A stretch of DNA of 64,000 nt from Pirellulales bacterium (lineage in GTDB: Bacteria; Planctomycetota; Planctomycetia; Pirellulales; Lacipirellulaceae): the NCBI GenBank assembly GCA_019636345.1, contig JAHBXQ010000002.1:806001-870000 (forward strand), written 5' to 3'. Under the pieces are notes generated by a model. It worked only from the letters and a program-made list of their open reading frames with translations. It made no database searches and was not told the DNA's origin. Positions 52,213 to 64,000 of the stretch are shown piece by piece. Made by a program: the position numbers and the translations under genes. Position 1 is the stretch's first letter, and the number at the start of each line of letters is the position of its first letter.

Positions 52213-53247
52213 TCAGTCGATCGGCGGCAGCAGCATCGGCGCCGAATTGCTTGGGTACGTCGCCGGCGGATTTTCGCTCGGAGTGGGAAGGACCTTTTCG
52301 TCGACCGCTGCTGCCAGTGCTGCCGCGGCGTTCGCCGCGGGCCAGGGTTGCGAGATCGGCGACTCCTCGGCCGCCGGCTGAGCGATCGGCGAGCGCTGGG
52401 CCGTGCGGGCGACGCCGTCGGCAGACGCCGTCCCGGCCAGCGACGGGTCGCCGCTCGGTTCCTGCAGCAAGGCGAGCAAGTCGCTGGCTGCGGTCAACTG
52501 CGGGTCGAGCGTGGTCGCCAGTTGCAGGCAGCGGGCCGCTTCGGCTACGCGATCGGCGTCGAGCAGCAGCACCGCCATGTTGTAGTTGACAGCCGCCGGA
52601 CTGTGGACCGCGGCCAACTGGTCGGCTGCCTCGGCCGGGCGGTCAAGCGCCATCAGCACCTTGGCGATGTTGTTGCGGTAGAGCGGCTTCTGAGGATCGA
52701 GGCGAATCGCCTGAGCCAGCGGGGCGAGCGACTCCCGCACCTGCCCGCTGCGCGCCAGGCACAAGCCGAAATCGTTGGCGATCGTCGCGTCCTGCGGGTT
52801 GGTCGCGGCCGCGCGCTGATACCAGGCGAGCGCTGCATCGAGTTGCCCGCACCGATCTTCCAACCGAGCGGCCCCGATCATTGCGTCGGTGTGGCGAGGA
52901 TCGAGCTCCAACGCCCGCTGATACATCAACCGCGCTTGCTGCAGATCGCCGTTGCGCTCGTGCATCGCGGCCATCGAGGTGAACAGTTGCGGCGTGGCGG
53001 GGCCGATTCCTCGTTCGAGCGAGATCGAGTCAGGCCGCGGAGGACGTTCGCCCTTCCAGGCGGCGGCGACGCTGCGGAACGGGGCTTGCAGAGTCGATTC
53101 GACTCGATCGGTCCACGACGGCTGCTGGACCGGGGCGTAGCCGGCCATCCCCGCGGGCACGGGCTCGTACGCCCGGGCGACGCCGGGGACGACGAAGTCC
53201 GCCGCCAAGGCGGCAACCACGCATGTCGCCATCCAATGTTTTCGCAC
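52213..53247 (-). CDS. Secreted TPR protein
   Basis: A 344-residue exported protein: signal peptide (MRKHWMATCVVAALAADFVVPGVARA), then about four to five TPR units, for example ERNGDLQQARLMYQRALELDPRHTDAM and DRCGQLDAALAWYQRAAATNPQDATI, up to about residue 250, and a Pro/Ala/Ser-rich tail. TPR proteins (TadD) belong to Tad loci, and this one is 5.4 kb beyond tadC on the opposite strand, so a TadD-like role is possible but unproven. It is read downstream of the small secreted-protein gene (gap 85 bases). Confidence 0.75.
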   Translation of the reverse strand: MRKHWMATCVVAALAADFVVPGVARAYEPVPAGMAGYAPVQQPSWTDRVESTLQAPFRSVAAAWKGERPPRPDSISLERGIGPATPQLFTSMAAMHERNGDLQQARLMYQRALELDPRHTDAMIGAARLEDRCGQLDAALAWYQRAAATNPQDATIANDFGLCLARSGQVRESLAPLAQAIRLDPQKPLYRNNIAKVLMALDRPAEAADQLAAVHSPAAVNYNMAVLLLDADRVAEAARCLQLATTLDPQLTAASDLLALLQEPSGDPSLAGTASADGVARTAQRSPIAQPAAEESPISQPWPAANAAAALAAAVDEKVLPTPSENPPATYPSNSAPMLLPPID

Positions 53248-53332
53248 CGCGACCCCTCCCTGAGAATCGCCGCGACGAGGGGACGTCCTGTCCGCTCGAT
53301 CAAGCTCGCGACGATTCGACGCTTCCTTGGGA

Positions 53333-53890
53333 TTACTCTCCGGTCGAGCCCGATGCGCTGCCGCTCGCGGCGGGAAGCATCGGGGCCGGTCGATTGGCTT
53401 GGTAGCCCACCATCGTCGCGTCGACCATCCCCGCGGGGCGGCTTTCGTATTGCAGCGACGTTTCGTGGACGACGATCGGTTCGCCCGCCATCGGGTATCC
53501 GCGCGAGACGAATTCCTGCACGTTGGCGACTCGCGCCGCCGTCGACTGCGGGTCGGCGCCTTGGGCGACGAACACCTGTCGGCGATGCGGATGCGCCTGC
53601 GTGGCGATCCACTGAACCTTGGTCCGGCCGGCCTGCGACAACTCGGTTCCCGCTTCGTTGAAGTGGTATTCTCCCAGCATGTTCTGGCGGCGCCAGCCGC
53701 TGTTGCGCATTGCCGCGAAGGTGTCGCAGATCGTCTGCCGCGGCTGCTGCACGTACTGCGACGGCCACATCGCGTTTTCCAGGTACGACGAATGGAAGGT
53801 GTGGCCGTACGAGTTGTGGCAGTGTTGTCCCCATGCCGTCGACGATGCGACGGACAAGCAGACGGCGACGCAAAGAGCGTACTTGCTCAT
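53333..53890 (-). CDS. Small secreted hypothetical protein
   Basis: A 185-residue protein with a signal peptide (MSKYALCVAVCLSVASSTAWG-Q). The mature part has HCHNSYGHTFHSSYLENAMWPSQYV and DTFAAMRNSGWRRQNMLGEYHFNEAGTELSQAGRTKVQWI, the latter resembling planctomycete surface proteins with an OmpA-like search pattern, but no catalytic residues are recognised. ATG 53890 starts the signal. Upstream 297 bases separate it from the SMC-like ATPase and hold no gene. Confidence 0.65.
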   Translation of the reverse strand: MSKYALCVAVCLSVASSTAWGQHCHNSYGHTFHSSYLENAMWPSQYVQQPRQTICDTFAAMRNSGWRRQNMLGEYHFNEAGTELSQAGRTKVQWIATQAHPHRRQVFVAQGADPQSTAARVANVQEFVSRGYPMAGEPIVVHETSLQYESRPAGMVDATMVGYQANRPAPMLPAASGSASGSTGE

Positions 53891-54187
53891 GGTGGGCGGG
53901 TCCTGCGGGATCGAAGGAACGCGGGCGGGCGCCACGGCGAACTGCGCCCAAGCGTCGCGACGCATTACGGCGCGCGAGGTCGCTGGCGGCGCAGCGCAGG
54001 TCGGCGCGGGAGCCGACTTCGCCGTTAGCATCGTCAGTATCGTCGCGGACGGACGACGCTCTGCGCTACTTCTGGCAAGACCCCGCAGCTTTGCGCCAAT
54101 CCCCCAAGTTGCCGAAGGGCGTGCTAGCGGCGCACGGAAAGCCGGGGAGAAATTGAAAGCGGCTCGCCGGTTCCAATTGAGCGCCGC

Positions 54188-57100
54188 TTAAGCCCGGCGC
54201 GTTCGGAGCGGCTGCGGGAGCTCGTACGCCGGCGATGGCAGGTCGTCGGGCGCCGACGCTTCGCGGTCCCAATCGAGCAAGGCGTGCTCGTACTCCCGCC
54301 GCGCGGGGACCCGGTCGTCGGCGACGACGTAGGCCAGGGCGCCAGGACGCGGCGACTCGTCCAATTCCGCGACGTCGAACGAATACTCGTAGCTCGGCAG
54401 CTCGGTCGGCGCCGCGACGACGGCTGCGGCCGGGACGGTCACGGTCTCCTCGACCAGTTGCTCCTCGAACGGGTAGTCGTAGAACGCGGGGGGCGCCTCG
54501 ACCGGGACGATCGCTTCGAAGACTTCGGGTTCGGCGACCTCGGGCACGGCGGCGGGCTTGCGCTTCTTGATTCGCCGCCGCGGCGGTGCGACCGGTTCGG
54601 ACAAGTCGACCGGCACGGGAACGGGCGCGGGCTGTGGTCCAGGCGTCGCGATCTCCACGTTCCCGCGCCGCAGCGGCAGGCGCCGGCAGTCGGCGTCGAC
54701 CGCCTTGAACATCTCCCAAATGTGCTCATGGCACGTGAAGATCAGCACCTGCCGGCCTCCCGCGGCGAAGCGGGCCAGCACCTCGGCCGCGCGGCGAGCG
54801 CGACCGGCGTCGCAGTTCACCAACACGTCGTCCAGCACCATCGGCAGGTTCACGCCCCGCCGACCGAACGTGGCCACCAGCGCCAGCCGCACGCTGAGGA
54901 ACAACTGTTCGCGGGTGCCGCGGCTCAGCACGTCGACCGGCAGCGACTCGCCCTCGGCGTTCTCCACCAGCAGAATGTCGTTGGCCAGCGGAGTCCACAC
55001 GCGGCGGTACTTGCCGCCGGTGAGTTCGGCCATGTACTTCGAGGCCTCGGCGAGCGTCTCGGGCTGGCGATGGGTCTCGTACTCGCTGCGGATTCGTTCC
55101 AGCATTCGGCAGACGACCGCATGTTCGCGCCAACTGCGGCGGGCTGCGGCGAGTTGGTTTTCGACGAGTCCCAACTCCAGTTGCCGTTCGGCAAGCGAGC
55201 GGTCTTCCTCGATCGCCCGTCGTTCACGCCCCAACACGCCCCGCTGCTCGGCAAACTCCTTAAGCCGCGTCTGGGCCGCTTCGAGCTGCGCGGCGGCCGC
55301 TTCCCATGATTTCTCGAGGATGCCGACCGCTTCGGGGGCGAGCAACTCGGCGAACGTCTCCTCAGGCTCGTGCTTGCCGATCGCGGCAAGGATCTCCCGG
55401 GCGACCGCGTCGCGCTGGTTGGCCAGCAGTCGGGCTTGATGCTGATCGGCCGCCAGCATGCGGAACTCCTGCTCGTCGGTGCAGCCGGCGCCGGTGAACA
55501 GCGCCGTCCGGCGCCGCTTGAGTCCCGCGATCGATTCGCGATGCTTGCCTTCCTCGACCTTCAAGCCCCGAGCCTTCTCTTTGATCTCTTCGCGACGCTG
55601 CAGGGCGGTCTGCTGCTTGCGGCGTTCAGCGACAAGGTGATCGAGCTGAGCAAGCGCGTCGGTCTCGGCTTCCTTGCCGTCGAGCTCGCACAAGCAGTCG
55701 GTCTCCTGCGCCAGATCGTGCACGCGGCGGAGCAGCGTTTCGTACTCGCGCTGGCGAGCCGCGGCGTCCTCGCGGCGATGCTTGCCGCGGGCCTCCAACT
55801 CGCCGAGGGTCGCGAATCGCTCGGCGACGCTTGCCAGTTTCAGGGCGTCGAGATTCTCCGGCAGCCCCAGCGCGGCGACCTTGGCCCGCCAGGTCTTGGT
55901 CTCTTGCTCCAGTTCGCGCTGGGCTTGACGCACGCGCGCCTCGGCGTCGGCGACGGCGCTGCCGGCTTGTTTGCGTTGGGCCTCGACCGGCAGCACGTTT
56001 TCCAACTCGGCAAGGTGCCGCTCGGCCGCTTGCAACCGCAACAGGACCGAACCATCGGTCAGCGGCAGCTCGACGTCGAGGGCTTCCTTTTCGCGCTGGG
56101 TGTCGGCGATCTGCCGAGCGATCGTCTCCATCTGCCGTTGGCAAGCGTCGAGCTTCTCGGCCGCGGCGTCCTCGGCGAAGTATTTGAAGAGCCACGCAAA
56201 GGCCCCCGAACCTAAGCCGACGAGGGCCACCAGCGGGCCGTACTTGCCGAACGGCGAATCGGGCACAAGCAGCCAGACGCCGATCATCAGCCCGCCCAGC
56301 ACGATCGCCGCGAACATCCAGCCGAACAGCCACAGCGGGATCACTTGGTCGTCGAGCAGCTCGTGGCTCTGCTGCTCCAATTCAAGCTCATGCTGGCGGG
56401 CTTGCTCGAGCCGCTGTTCAACCTGCATCCGTTTGCGCAGCCCGGCGACAAGGTCGCTGGCCGCCTGCAAGTCCATCGGCAGACCGTGCTGCTCCCCGCC
56501 GAGGATCGCCGTGTCGATCTGCGTCTTGAGCGAACGTTCGTTCTCGGTGAGCGAGTCGACGGTTCGCTGCGCCGCTTCCAGCCGCCGTTGCGCGGCACGC
56601 AAGGCGTCGATCTGCGGCTGCAGCCCTTCGAGGTCGGCCTCGCTGATCTCGCGCAAATGTTGCGAGTTCGACAGTCCCAGCACTTCGGCCAGTCGCTTTT
56701 GTTCGCTGGCGACGCGGTTCTCGAACTGCCGAGCCTCGCGCTCCAGGTCCTCGCGCTGCCGCTCGAGCGATTGCAGCCAGTCGCGCTGTTCGCCGAGCGC
56801 GTCGATCCGACACGAGGCCTTGACCAGCAGTTCGTTAATCCCCAGTCGCTCCGACTCGTCCTTGAGTTGCTGCCGCTGGCCCTGCAGGACGTCGGATTGC
56901 CGCTGGTGCTTTTCGCATTGCGAGTTGAGCTCGTTGAGCCGATCGATCGCGTCTTCCGGCAGCTTGATGCGCCCCGCGAGCTGCGACAACTGCAGGTCGA
57001 GTTGTTCGCGCTTGCGCCAGTTGGGCTTCAGCGAGACGGCAATTTCGGCGGTGCGGGCTCGATGCTCGCACTGCCGGACCTCGCGCTCGGCCGCGGCGAT

Positions 57101-57769
57101 TTTTTCGTCGAGCTCGGCGATCTTGACCGCCAGCGCACCCCAGCCGCGGTTGCGCTCGCGGAGGCGATCGATTTCGGCGCCCAGCCGGTCGCGTTCCGCC
57201 TCAAGGGCCGGGATCTTCGAGGCGGTTCCTTGCTCGGCCAGCAGGGCCTGGCGGTTGCCCTGCAGTTCGACCATGACGTCGTACAGACAGACTCGATCGA
57301 GCCCCGAGGTAAGCCGGTACAGCCACTCGGCCGCTTTGGTGCCCGACAACGTGCCGAGTTCCTGAATCTCGCTCAGCCCCACCGCAAAGACGTTGGTGTA
57401 GGTTTTCTCGTCGACGTCGCTCAGCGCCTCGCGGAGGATGCGATCGCCGGCGGTCGCTCCGTCGGCGGTCGTGCAGATGACGCGCCCCAGGTCGTCGTCG
57501 CCGCGGTCGGCGATCCGCGTGGCGCGGAATCGGGTCTCGCCATCGACGATTCCCAGCGATCCTCCCGGATTGCCCCCCTCGAGCGGCGGCAGATACTTCT
57601 TCCGCCGCGCCGGGGTCACGCCGTACAGCACGCTGCGCGTGAACTGCATCACCGTCGTCTTGCCGGCCTCGTTCGCGCCGTAGAAGGCGGTCACCCGGGG
57701 CGAAAGGTTCGAGAGCTTCAGATCGCGCCAGACGCCGAAGCCGTCGATTTCCAGATCGGTGATTTTCAT
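54188..57769 (-). CDS. SMC/YhaN-like ATPase with central transmembrane hairpin
   Basis: A 1193-residue Rad50/SbcC-superfamily ATPase. Walker A is GANEAGKTT (31-39), followed by long coiled coils. Where Rad50 has its zinc hook, at about 475-525, there are two TM helices (IPLWLFGWMFAAIVLGGLMIGVWLL and YGPLVALVGLGSGAFAWLF), as in YhaN. The second coil leads to signature LSRGTREQL (about 945) and Walker B VNLPMVLDDVLVN. After about residue 1020 there is a 170-residue disordered Pro/Glu tail with poly-basic RRRIKKRK. It is preceded by the phosphoesterase-like gene (109-base gap), its likely partner. Confidence 0.87.
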   Translation of the reverse strand: MKITDLEIDGFGVWRDLKLSNLSPRVTAFYGANEAGKTTVMQFTRSVLYGVTPARRKKYLPPLEGGNPGGSLGIVDGETRFRATRIADRGDDDLGRVICTTADGATAGDRILREALSDVDEKTYTNVFAVGLSEIQELGTLSGTKAAEWLYRLTSGLDRVCLYDVMVELQGNRQALLAEQGTASKIPALEAERDRLGAEIDRLRERNRGWGALAVKIAELDEKIAAAEREVRQCEHRARTAEIAVSLKPNWRKREQLDLQLSQLAGRIKLPEDAIDRLNELNSQCEKHQRQSDVLQGQRQQLKDESERLGINELLVKASCRIDALGEQRDWLQSLERQREDLEREARQFENRVASEQKRLAEVLGLSNSQHLREISEADLEGLQPQIDALRAAQRRLEAAQRTVDSLTENERSLKTQIDTAILGGEQHGLPMDLQAASDLVAGLRKRMQVEQRLEQARQHELELEQQSHELLDDQVIPLWLFGWMFAAIVLGGLMIGVWLLVPDSPFGKYGPLVALVGLGSGAFAWLFKYFAEDAAAEKLDACQRQMETIARQIADTQREKEALDVELPLTDGSVLLRLQAAERHLAELENVLPVEAQRKQAGSAVADAEARVRQAQRELEQETKTWRAKVAALGLPENLDALKLASVAERFATLGELEARGKHRREDAAARQREYETLLRRVHDLAQETDCLCELDGKEAETDALAQLDHLVAERRKQQTALQRREEIKEKARGLKVEEGKHRESIAGLKRRRTALFTGAGCTDEQEFRMLAADQHQARLLANQRDAVAREILAAIGKHEPEETFAELLAPEAVGILEKSWEAAAAQLEAAQTRLKEFAEQRGVLGRERRAIEEDRSLAERQLELGLVENQLAAARRSWREHAVVCRMLERIRSEYETHRQPETLAEASKYMAELTGGKYRRVWTPLANDILLVENAEGESLPVDVLSRGTREQLFLSVRLALVATFGRRGVNLPMVLDDVLVNCDAGRARRAAEVLARFAAGGRQVLIFTCHEHIWEMFKAVDADCRRLPLRRGNVEIATPGPQPAPVPVPVDLSEPVAPPRRRIKKRKPAAVPEVAEPEVFEAIVPVEAPPAFYDYPFEEQLVEETVTVPAAAVVAAPTELPSYEYSFDVAELDESPRPGALAYVVADDRVPARREYEHALLDWDREASAPDDLPSPAYELPQPLRTRRA

Positions 57770-57878
57770 GGTTTGGGGCTCTCTGCGTTCGTCGTCGGCT
57801 TAAGGCCGTTCTCGAAGAAGCAATGATGGCGTTGGACTCGCTCTTACGCTGGCGGCTTAACCCCCCAGCGCCCGGCAC

Positions 57879-59114
57879 TTACTCTCCGTCCGCGTCGTCC
57901 TCGACTGCGATCAGTTCCATCCCCAGTTTCGCCGCGGCGACCAACAGGCCGGCGCGCTCGTGGGGCGGAATCTCCGCCAACTCGGCGAACCGCCCTTCGC
58001 GGCGATCGTCCGGCAGGAACTCGGCCAGCTCCAACGAGACCGCCGGGTCGTTCTCGTACGAGCGAAACTGACGCAGCAGGTCGCCGCGGATCGTCTCCTC
58101 GTCGTACCATTCGGCCGGGGCTTGCAGCGGTTCGTCGCACTCGATCGCCACGGTCCACAGGGCCGGCGACTGGTTGGCGAATTTCTTCCGCAGGCGGGCG
58201 ACCAGTTCGACCCCGAACCCGTCGGGTCGCAGATAGTTGAGCAACTCCCCGCGGCCGACGATCCGCCACGTGACCAACAGATCGCGATCGGCGTGCTTCT
58301 CGCGAAGCTTGTCGGCCTTCTGCTCGATGAGCTGCAGCAGGGCGTTCTCGTCGCAGCCCGAGGTGATTTCCACAGTTTCTGTCGCCCAGCGAACGACGTC
58401 GGTCGCTACGAACAGCGTCTTCACGTGCCCGGTCTCGTCGACCGTGACCACCGTACAGCCGTGGGCGCCGTCCTCGCCCGGGCGGCGTCCCTGCGGCGTG
58501 CCGGCGAAGTGGGCGATCCCCGGCGACTGGTCGACCGTTTGCCGCCGATGCCGACCCCCCAGGGCCATGTAGTGAACGCGATCCCCCTCGGCGCCCGCGG
58601 AGGCCGACGTGCCGTGCGCCACGCCGATCGTGAACAGCCCGTTGGCGTCGCGGTGGAACCCGCTGTCGTCGAGCGGCCGTCCCGCGGCGCGGCTGATTCC
58701 CTGAATCCGCGCGATCGTCTTGTCGCCGCGCGTCAGGGCGAACGACTCGACCCGCCCGACGCCGAAGCGATGAACCGTCTCGGGCAATCGCACGCTGGTC
58801 GGCCAGGCGTCGGGCGGATCAACCTGCCCGCCCGCCCAGAAGACGGCAATGTTGTTGTCGGCCAGCCGGTGCAAGTGCTTGGCCAGAAACGCCGCGGCCC
58901 GCGGCCCGGCCTGATCGAGATCGACCACGTTGCCCGTCAACAGCAGCGCGTCCGCGCCTTCGGCGAGCGCGGTCTCGAACACCTGCTCGGCCGCCATGTA
59001 GGGGGCTTCGAGAAACGCCTCGCGCAGTGCGGGCGGAATCTCGGCCACGCCCCCCAGCGGGCGGTCCAAACGAAGGTCGCCGGCATGGACGAAACGAAGC
59101 GGCGCCTGCGACAT
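57879..59114 (-). CDS. Mre11/YhaO-like phosphoesterase, metal site degenerate
   Basis: A 411-residue protein resembling SbcD/YhaO, partner of Rad50-like ATPases. ATG 59114 follows AAGGAGG by seven bases. The expected calcineurin-type motifs are eroded: D-x-H is DLR in FVHAGDLRLDRPL; GD is GN in LLLTGNVVDLD; GNHD is GGQVD; G-H-x-H is GGRH in MALGGRHRRQTVD; only the Asp of motif I, a His in GVAHG and the last His remain. The rest keeps the fold and a C-terminal capping domain. It is probably a non-catalytic or altered subunit of the downstream membrane ATPase. Confidence 0.85.
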   Translation of the reverse strand: MSQAPLRFVHAGDLRLDRPLGGVAEIPPALREAFLEAPYMAAEQVFETALAEGADALLLTGNVVDLDQAGPRAAAFLAKHLHRLADNNIAVFWAGGQVDPPDAWPTSVRLPETVHRFGVGRVESFALTRGDKTIARIQGISRAAGRPLDDSGFHRDANGLFTIGVAHGTSASAGAEGDRVHYMALGGRHRRQTVDQSPGIAHFAGTPQGRRPGEDGAHGCTVVTVDETGHVKTLFVATDVVRWATETVEITSGCDENALLQLIEQKADKLREKHADRDLLVTWRIVGRGELLNYLRPDGFGVELVARLRKKFANQSPALWTVAIECDEPLQAPAEWYDEETIRGDLLRQFRSYENDPAVSLELAEFLPDDRREGRFAELAEIPPHERAGLLVAAAKLGMELIAVEDDADGE

Positions 59115-59301
59115 AACGGCCTCCTTGCACATCGCGGGACCGCGCCGTCCCGGGCGCGGCAATTCCCAAAGTCACGGCAGTCTAGCGGGAATTGGCAATT
59201 CGGCCAACTTCAGTTGCTGCAGAAGCTATCAGCTATCAAGCGGCCGGGGAAGGAGGGACTGCCGCGGCTTTCCGCCCTCCCCCGGCCGCCTTCCCCCGTC
59301 G

Positions 59302-60681
59302 TCAAAAGTGCGTCGGCTCGCGGCGCAGGAACTCGCCGTGGCCCATCTCGCCGACGAACTTGCCGTCGCGGACCTGCACCTTGCCGCGAACCGCGACCGT
59401 CTCGGGACGGCCTTCGATCTGCCACCCCTCGAACGCACTGTAATCGACCGCCATTTCCTGCTCAGTCTGGGCGATTCGGCCGCGGTAGGCCGGGTCCCAG
59501 ACGACGAGGTCGGCGTCGCTGCCCGGCTGGATCGTCCCCTTGCGGGGGTAAAGGCCGAACAGTTTCGCGGCCTGCGTGCTGGCCGCGTCGACGAACGTGG
59601 CCAGATCGATTCGCCCCGTCGCCACCCCGTGCGTGTAGAGCAGGGTCACGCGGTGCTCGACCGAGGGGATGCCGTTGGGAATCTTCGTGAAGTCGCCGCG
59701 GCCCATCTCCTTCTGCCCGGCGAAGTCGAACGGAGCGTGGTCGGTCGCCACGGTGCTGATCAGTCGCGACCGCAGCGCGTTCCACAACACCGGCTGCTGT
59801 CGCACGTCGCGCAGCGGGGGAGACATGACGTACTTGGCGCCCTCGAAGTCGGGCAACTCGGCGTACGACTTGTCGACCACGAGGTAGGGAATCACCGTCT
59901 CGACCCAGGCGTTCACCCCGCGCAGGTGGGCCGCCTGCACCGCCGCGAGCGCCTCGCCGCACGAGGTGTGAACGCAGTAGACGTGGGCGCCGGTCAGTTC
60001 GGCGAACGTCATCAGGTGGTGCACACCTTCGGCCTCGACTCGCGGGGGACGCGACGGCTCATGCCACTCAGGACCCGTCTTGCCCTCGGCCAGCAGCCGC
60101 TTCTGCAACTCGGACACCAGCGTCTCGTTCTCGCAGTGGGCGGTGACGATCAGCCCCAACTCCTTGGCCAGCGACAGCGTGGCGAACAGCTCGCCGTCGT
60201 CGACGCCGAACGCCCCCTTGTAGGCCAGAAACACCTTCAGCGACGCGATTCCGCGGTTGGCGATCTCGCGGATCGCCGCGGCCGTCTCTCCGTCGAACCG
60301 CGACACCCCCATGTGAAACGTGTAGTCGCAGGCCGAGGGTTCTCCCTTGCCGAGCCATAGCTCGAACGCCGCCAGCGGATCGTCCCCGCGGGCCGGGCAG
60401 CACATCTCGATCAGCGTGGTCGTCCCGCCGACCAGCGCCGCCCGACTGGCCGAAGCGTAGTCGTCCTTGGCGTACGTCCCCATGAAGGGGAGATAGATGT
60501 GGACGTGCGGGTCGATGAACCCGGGAAAGACCAGCTTGCCCGCGGCGTCGATCAACTCGGCCCCCGCCGGCGCCGCCAGCTTGGGCCCGACCGCGGCGAT
60601 CGTCTCCCCCTCGACAAGCACGTCGCCGACGAAATCGGCCTCGGCCGTAACGATGCGGCCCCCTTGGATCAACAGCGCCAT
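59302..60681 (-). CDS. hydA: Dihydropyrimidinase/hydantoinase
   Basis: Zinc amidohydrolase that opens dihydropyrimidine or hydantoin rings in pyrimidine catabolism. The 459-residue protein has the metal pair in FIDPHVHIYLPF, the carbamylated Lys in SLKVFLAYKGAFGV, His in IVTAHCENE and YCVHTSCGEAL, and Asp in VATDHAPFDF. The C-terminal DADLVVWDP is usual for this superfamily. It could also be an allantoinase-like member, but the loop pattern favours hydantoinase. It is a single gene here, without the next pathway enzymes. Confidence 0.88.
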   Translation of the reverse strand: MALLIQGGRIVTAEADFVGDVLVEGETIAAVGPKLAAPAGAELIDAAGKLVFPGFIDPHVHIYLPFMGTYAKDDYASASRAALVGGTTTLIEMCCPARGDDPLAAFELWLGKGEPSACDYTFHMGVSRFDGETAAAIREIANRGIASLKVFLAYKGAFGVDDGELFATLSLAKELGLIVTAHCENETLVSELQKRLLAEGKTGPEWHEPSRPPRVEAEGVHHLMTFAELTGAHVYCVHTSCGEALAAVQAAHLRGVNAWVETVIPYLVVDKSYAELPDFEGAKYVMSPPLRDVRQQPVLWNALRSRLISTVATDHAPFDFAGQKEMGRGDFTKIPNGIPSVEHRVTLLYTHGVATGRIDLATFVDAASTQAAKLFGLYPRKGTIQPGSDADLVVWDPAYRGRIAQTEQEMAVDYSAFEGWQIEGRPETVAVRGKVQVRDGKFVGEMGHGEFLRREPTHF

Positions 60682-60810
60682 CGTTGGGTCTCCGGCGGTG
60701 GTTTGTGGCGTTCAGCCGCTTGTCTTAACATCCTGGGCGCGAGTTGGGAAACGGTTTTTCTCAGGACCGGCAGCAGCGCCGGCCGGCGAACAGGCCGCCG
60801 ACACGACACG

Positions 60811-60843
60811 AAAAAAGCCGGCGGACTCGCAAGTCCGCCGGCT
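60811..60843 (-). terminator. Intrinsic terminator of the large secreted protein gene
   Basis: On the minus strand AGCCGGCGGACT (60843-60832) pairs with AGTCCGCCGGCT (60827-60816) around TGCG, followed by TTTTTT (60816-60811). It lies about 44 bases after the stop at 60887. Confidence 0.9.
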
Positions 60844-60886
60844 CGATGGGGTCTGTCGGATCGTTTCGTCGAAGTCGAGACGGTCG

Positions 60887-64000
<3,114 letters not shown>

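Noticed and set aside
52213-53247. Calling the TPR protein TadD
   Set aside because: TPR repeats alone are not diagnostic, and the gene is on the opposite strand several kilobases from the Tad genes.
53333-54031. Longer start (54031) for the small secreted protein
   Set aside because: The signal peptide begins only at ATG 53890; the extra 47 residues are not signal-like.

Overview
The window is high-GC bacterial DNA, roughly 63-65% G+C judged from sampled lines, that looks like a planctomycete, most likely in the Pirellulales. The evidence is three PEP-CTERM secreted proteins, a Planctomycetes/Verrucomicrobia-type (PVM) microcompartment locus, a stripped mraZ-rsmH remnant of the division cluster, a Tad pilus locus, a large dockerin-type secreted protein, and typical planctomycete secreted/TPR hypotheticals. 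No rRNA, phage, transposase or CRISPR array is visible.

Layout. 1-1.1 kb: two tandem paralogous PEP-CTERM proteins (the first cut by the window edge). 1.2-4.8 kb (minus): complex I genes nuoI-nuoA-nuoC-nuoD behind a good sigma70-like promoter; NuoA carries a large insertion and nuoB is absent. 5.4-7.3 kb: csrA, tRNA-Glu, hemH. 7.4-12.1 kb: a sucrose-type module (GT4 synthase, HAD phosphatase, convergent GH100-like hydrolase) plus a cupin/JmjC-like protein. 12.5-16.8 kb (minus): pcp, then an aldo/keto reductase-ABC ATPase-ABC permease operon with ATGA overlaps. 16.9-25.6 kb (minus): the microcompartment operon (deoR, pduL, two BMC-H, ackA, three BMC-P, aldehyde dehydrogenase, a small encapsulation-peptide protein, class II aldolase) with a PIG-L/BshB1-like deacetylase at its end. 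Together these convert fuculose- or rhamnulose-1-phosphate to DHAP and lactaldehyde, and then lactaldehyde to lactyl-CoA, lactyl-phosphate and lactate plus ATP inside a protein shell. 25.9-31.4 kb (minus): purN, a mosaic ileS and a flippase-like membrane protein; then tRNA-Ala, an MFS transporter and a third PEP-CTERM protein. 34.5-36.5 kb (minus): a cyclase-fold protein coupled to a DUF362 protein.

36.9-46.8 kb (plus) is a Tad/Flp pilus locus (flp, a 36-aa membrane ORF, cpaA, cpaB, cpaC, cpaE, cpaF, tadB, tadC). Its leader holds what reads as a GEMM-I cyclic-dinucleotide riboswitch followed by a terminator, which would tie pilus transcription to a second messenger. 47-53.9 kb: PH-like membrane protein, secreted thioredoxin, queA, autoregulated mraZ with four 10-bp-spaced MraZ boxes, a candidate structured RNA ending in a strong terminator, rsmH, a one-TM protein in the ftsL position, a TPR protein and a small secreted protein. 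54-59.1 kb (minus): an SMC-like ATPase with a transmembrane hairpin where a zinc hook would be, paired with an Mre11/YhaO-like phosphoesterase that has lost most metal ligands. 59.3-64 kb (minus): dihydropyrimidinase and the C-terminal part of a very large secreted subtilase-like protein.

The most interesting items are the riboswitch-Tad link, the degenerate nuclease/ATPase pair, the low-GC editing-domain patch in ileS with palindromic repeats in the same gene, the NuoA insertion, and the small encapsulation-peptide protein in the microcompartment operon. All calls come from reading the sequence; no database search was run.
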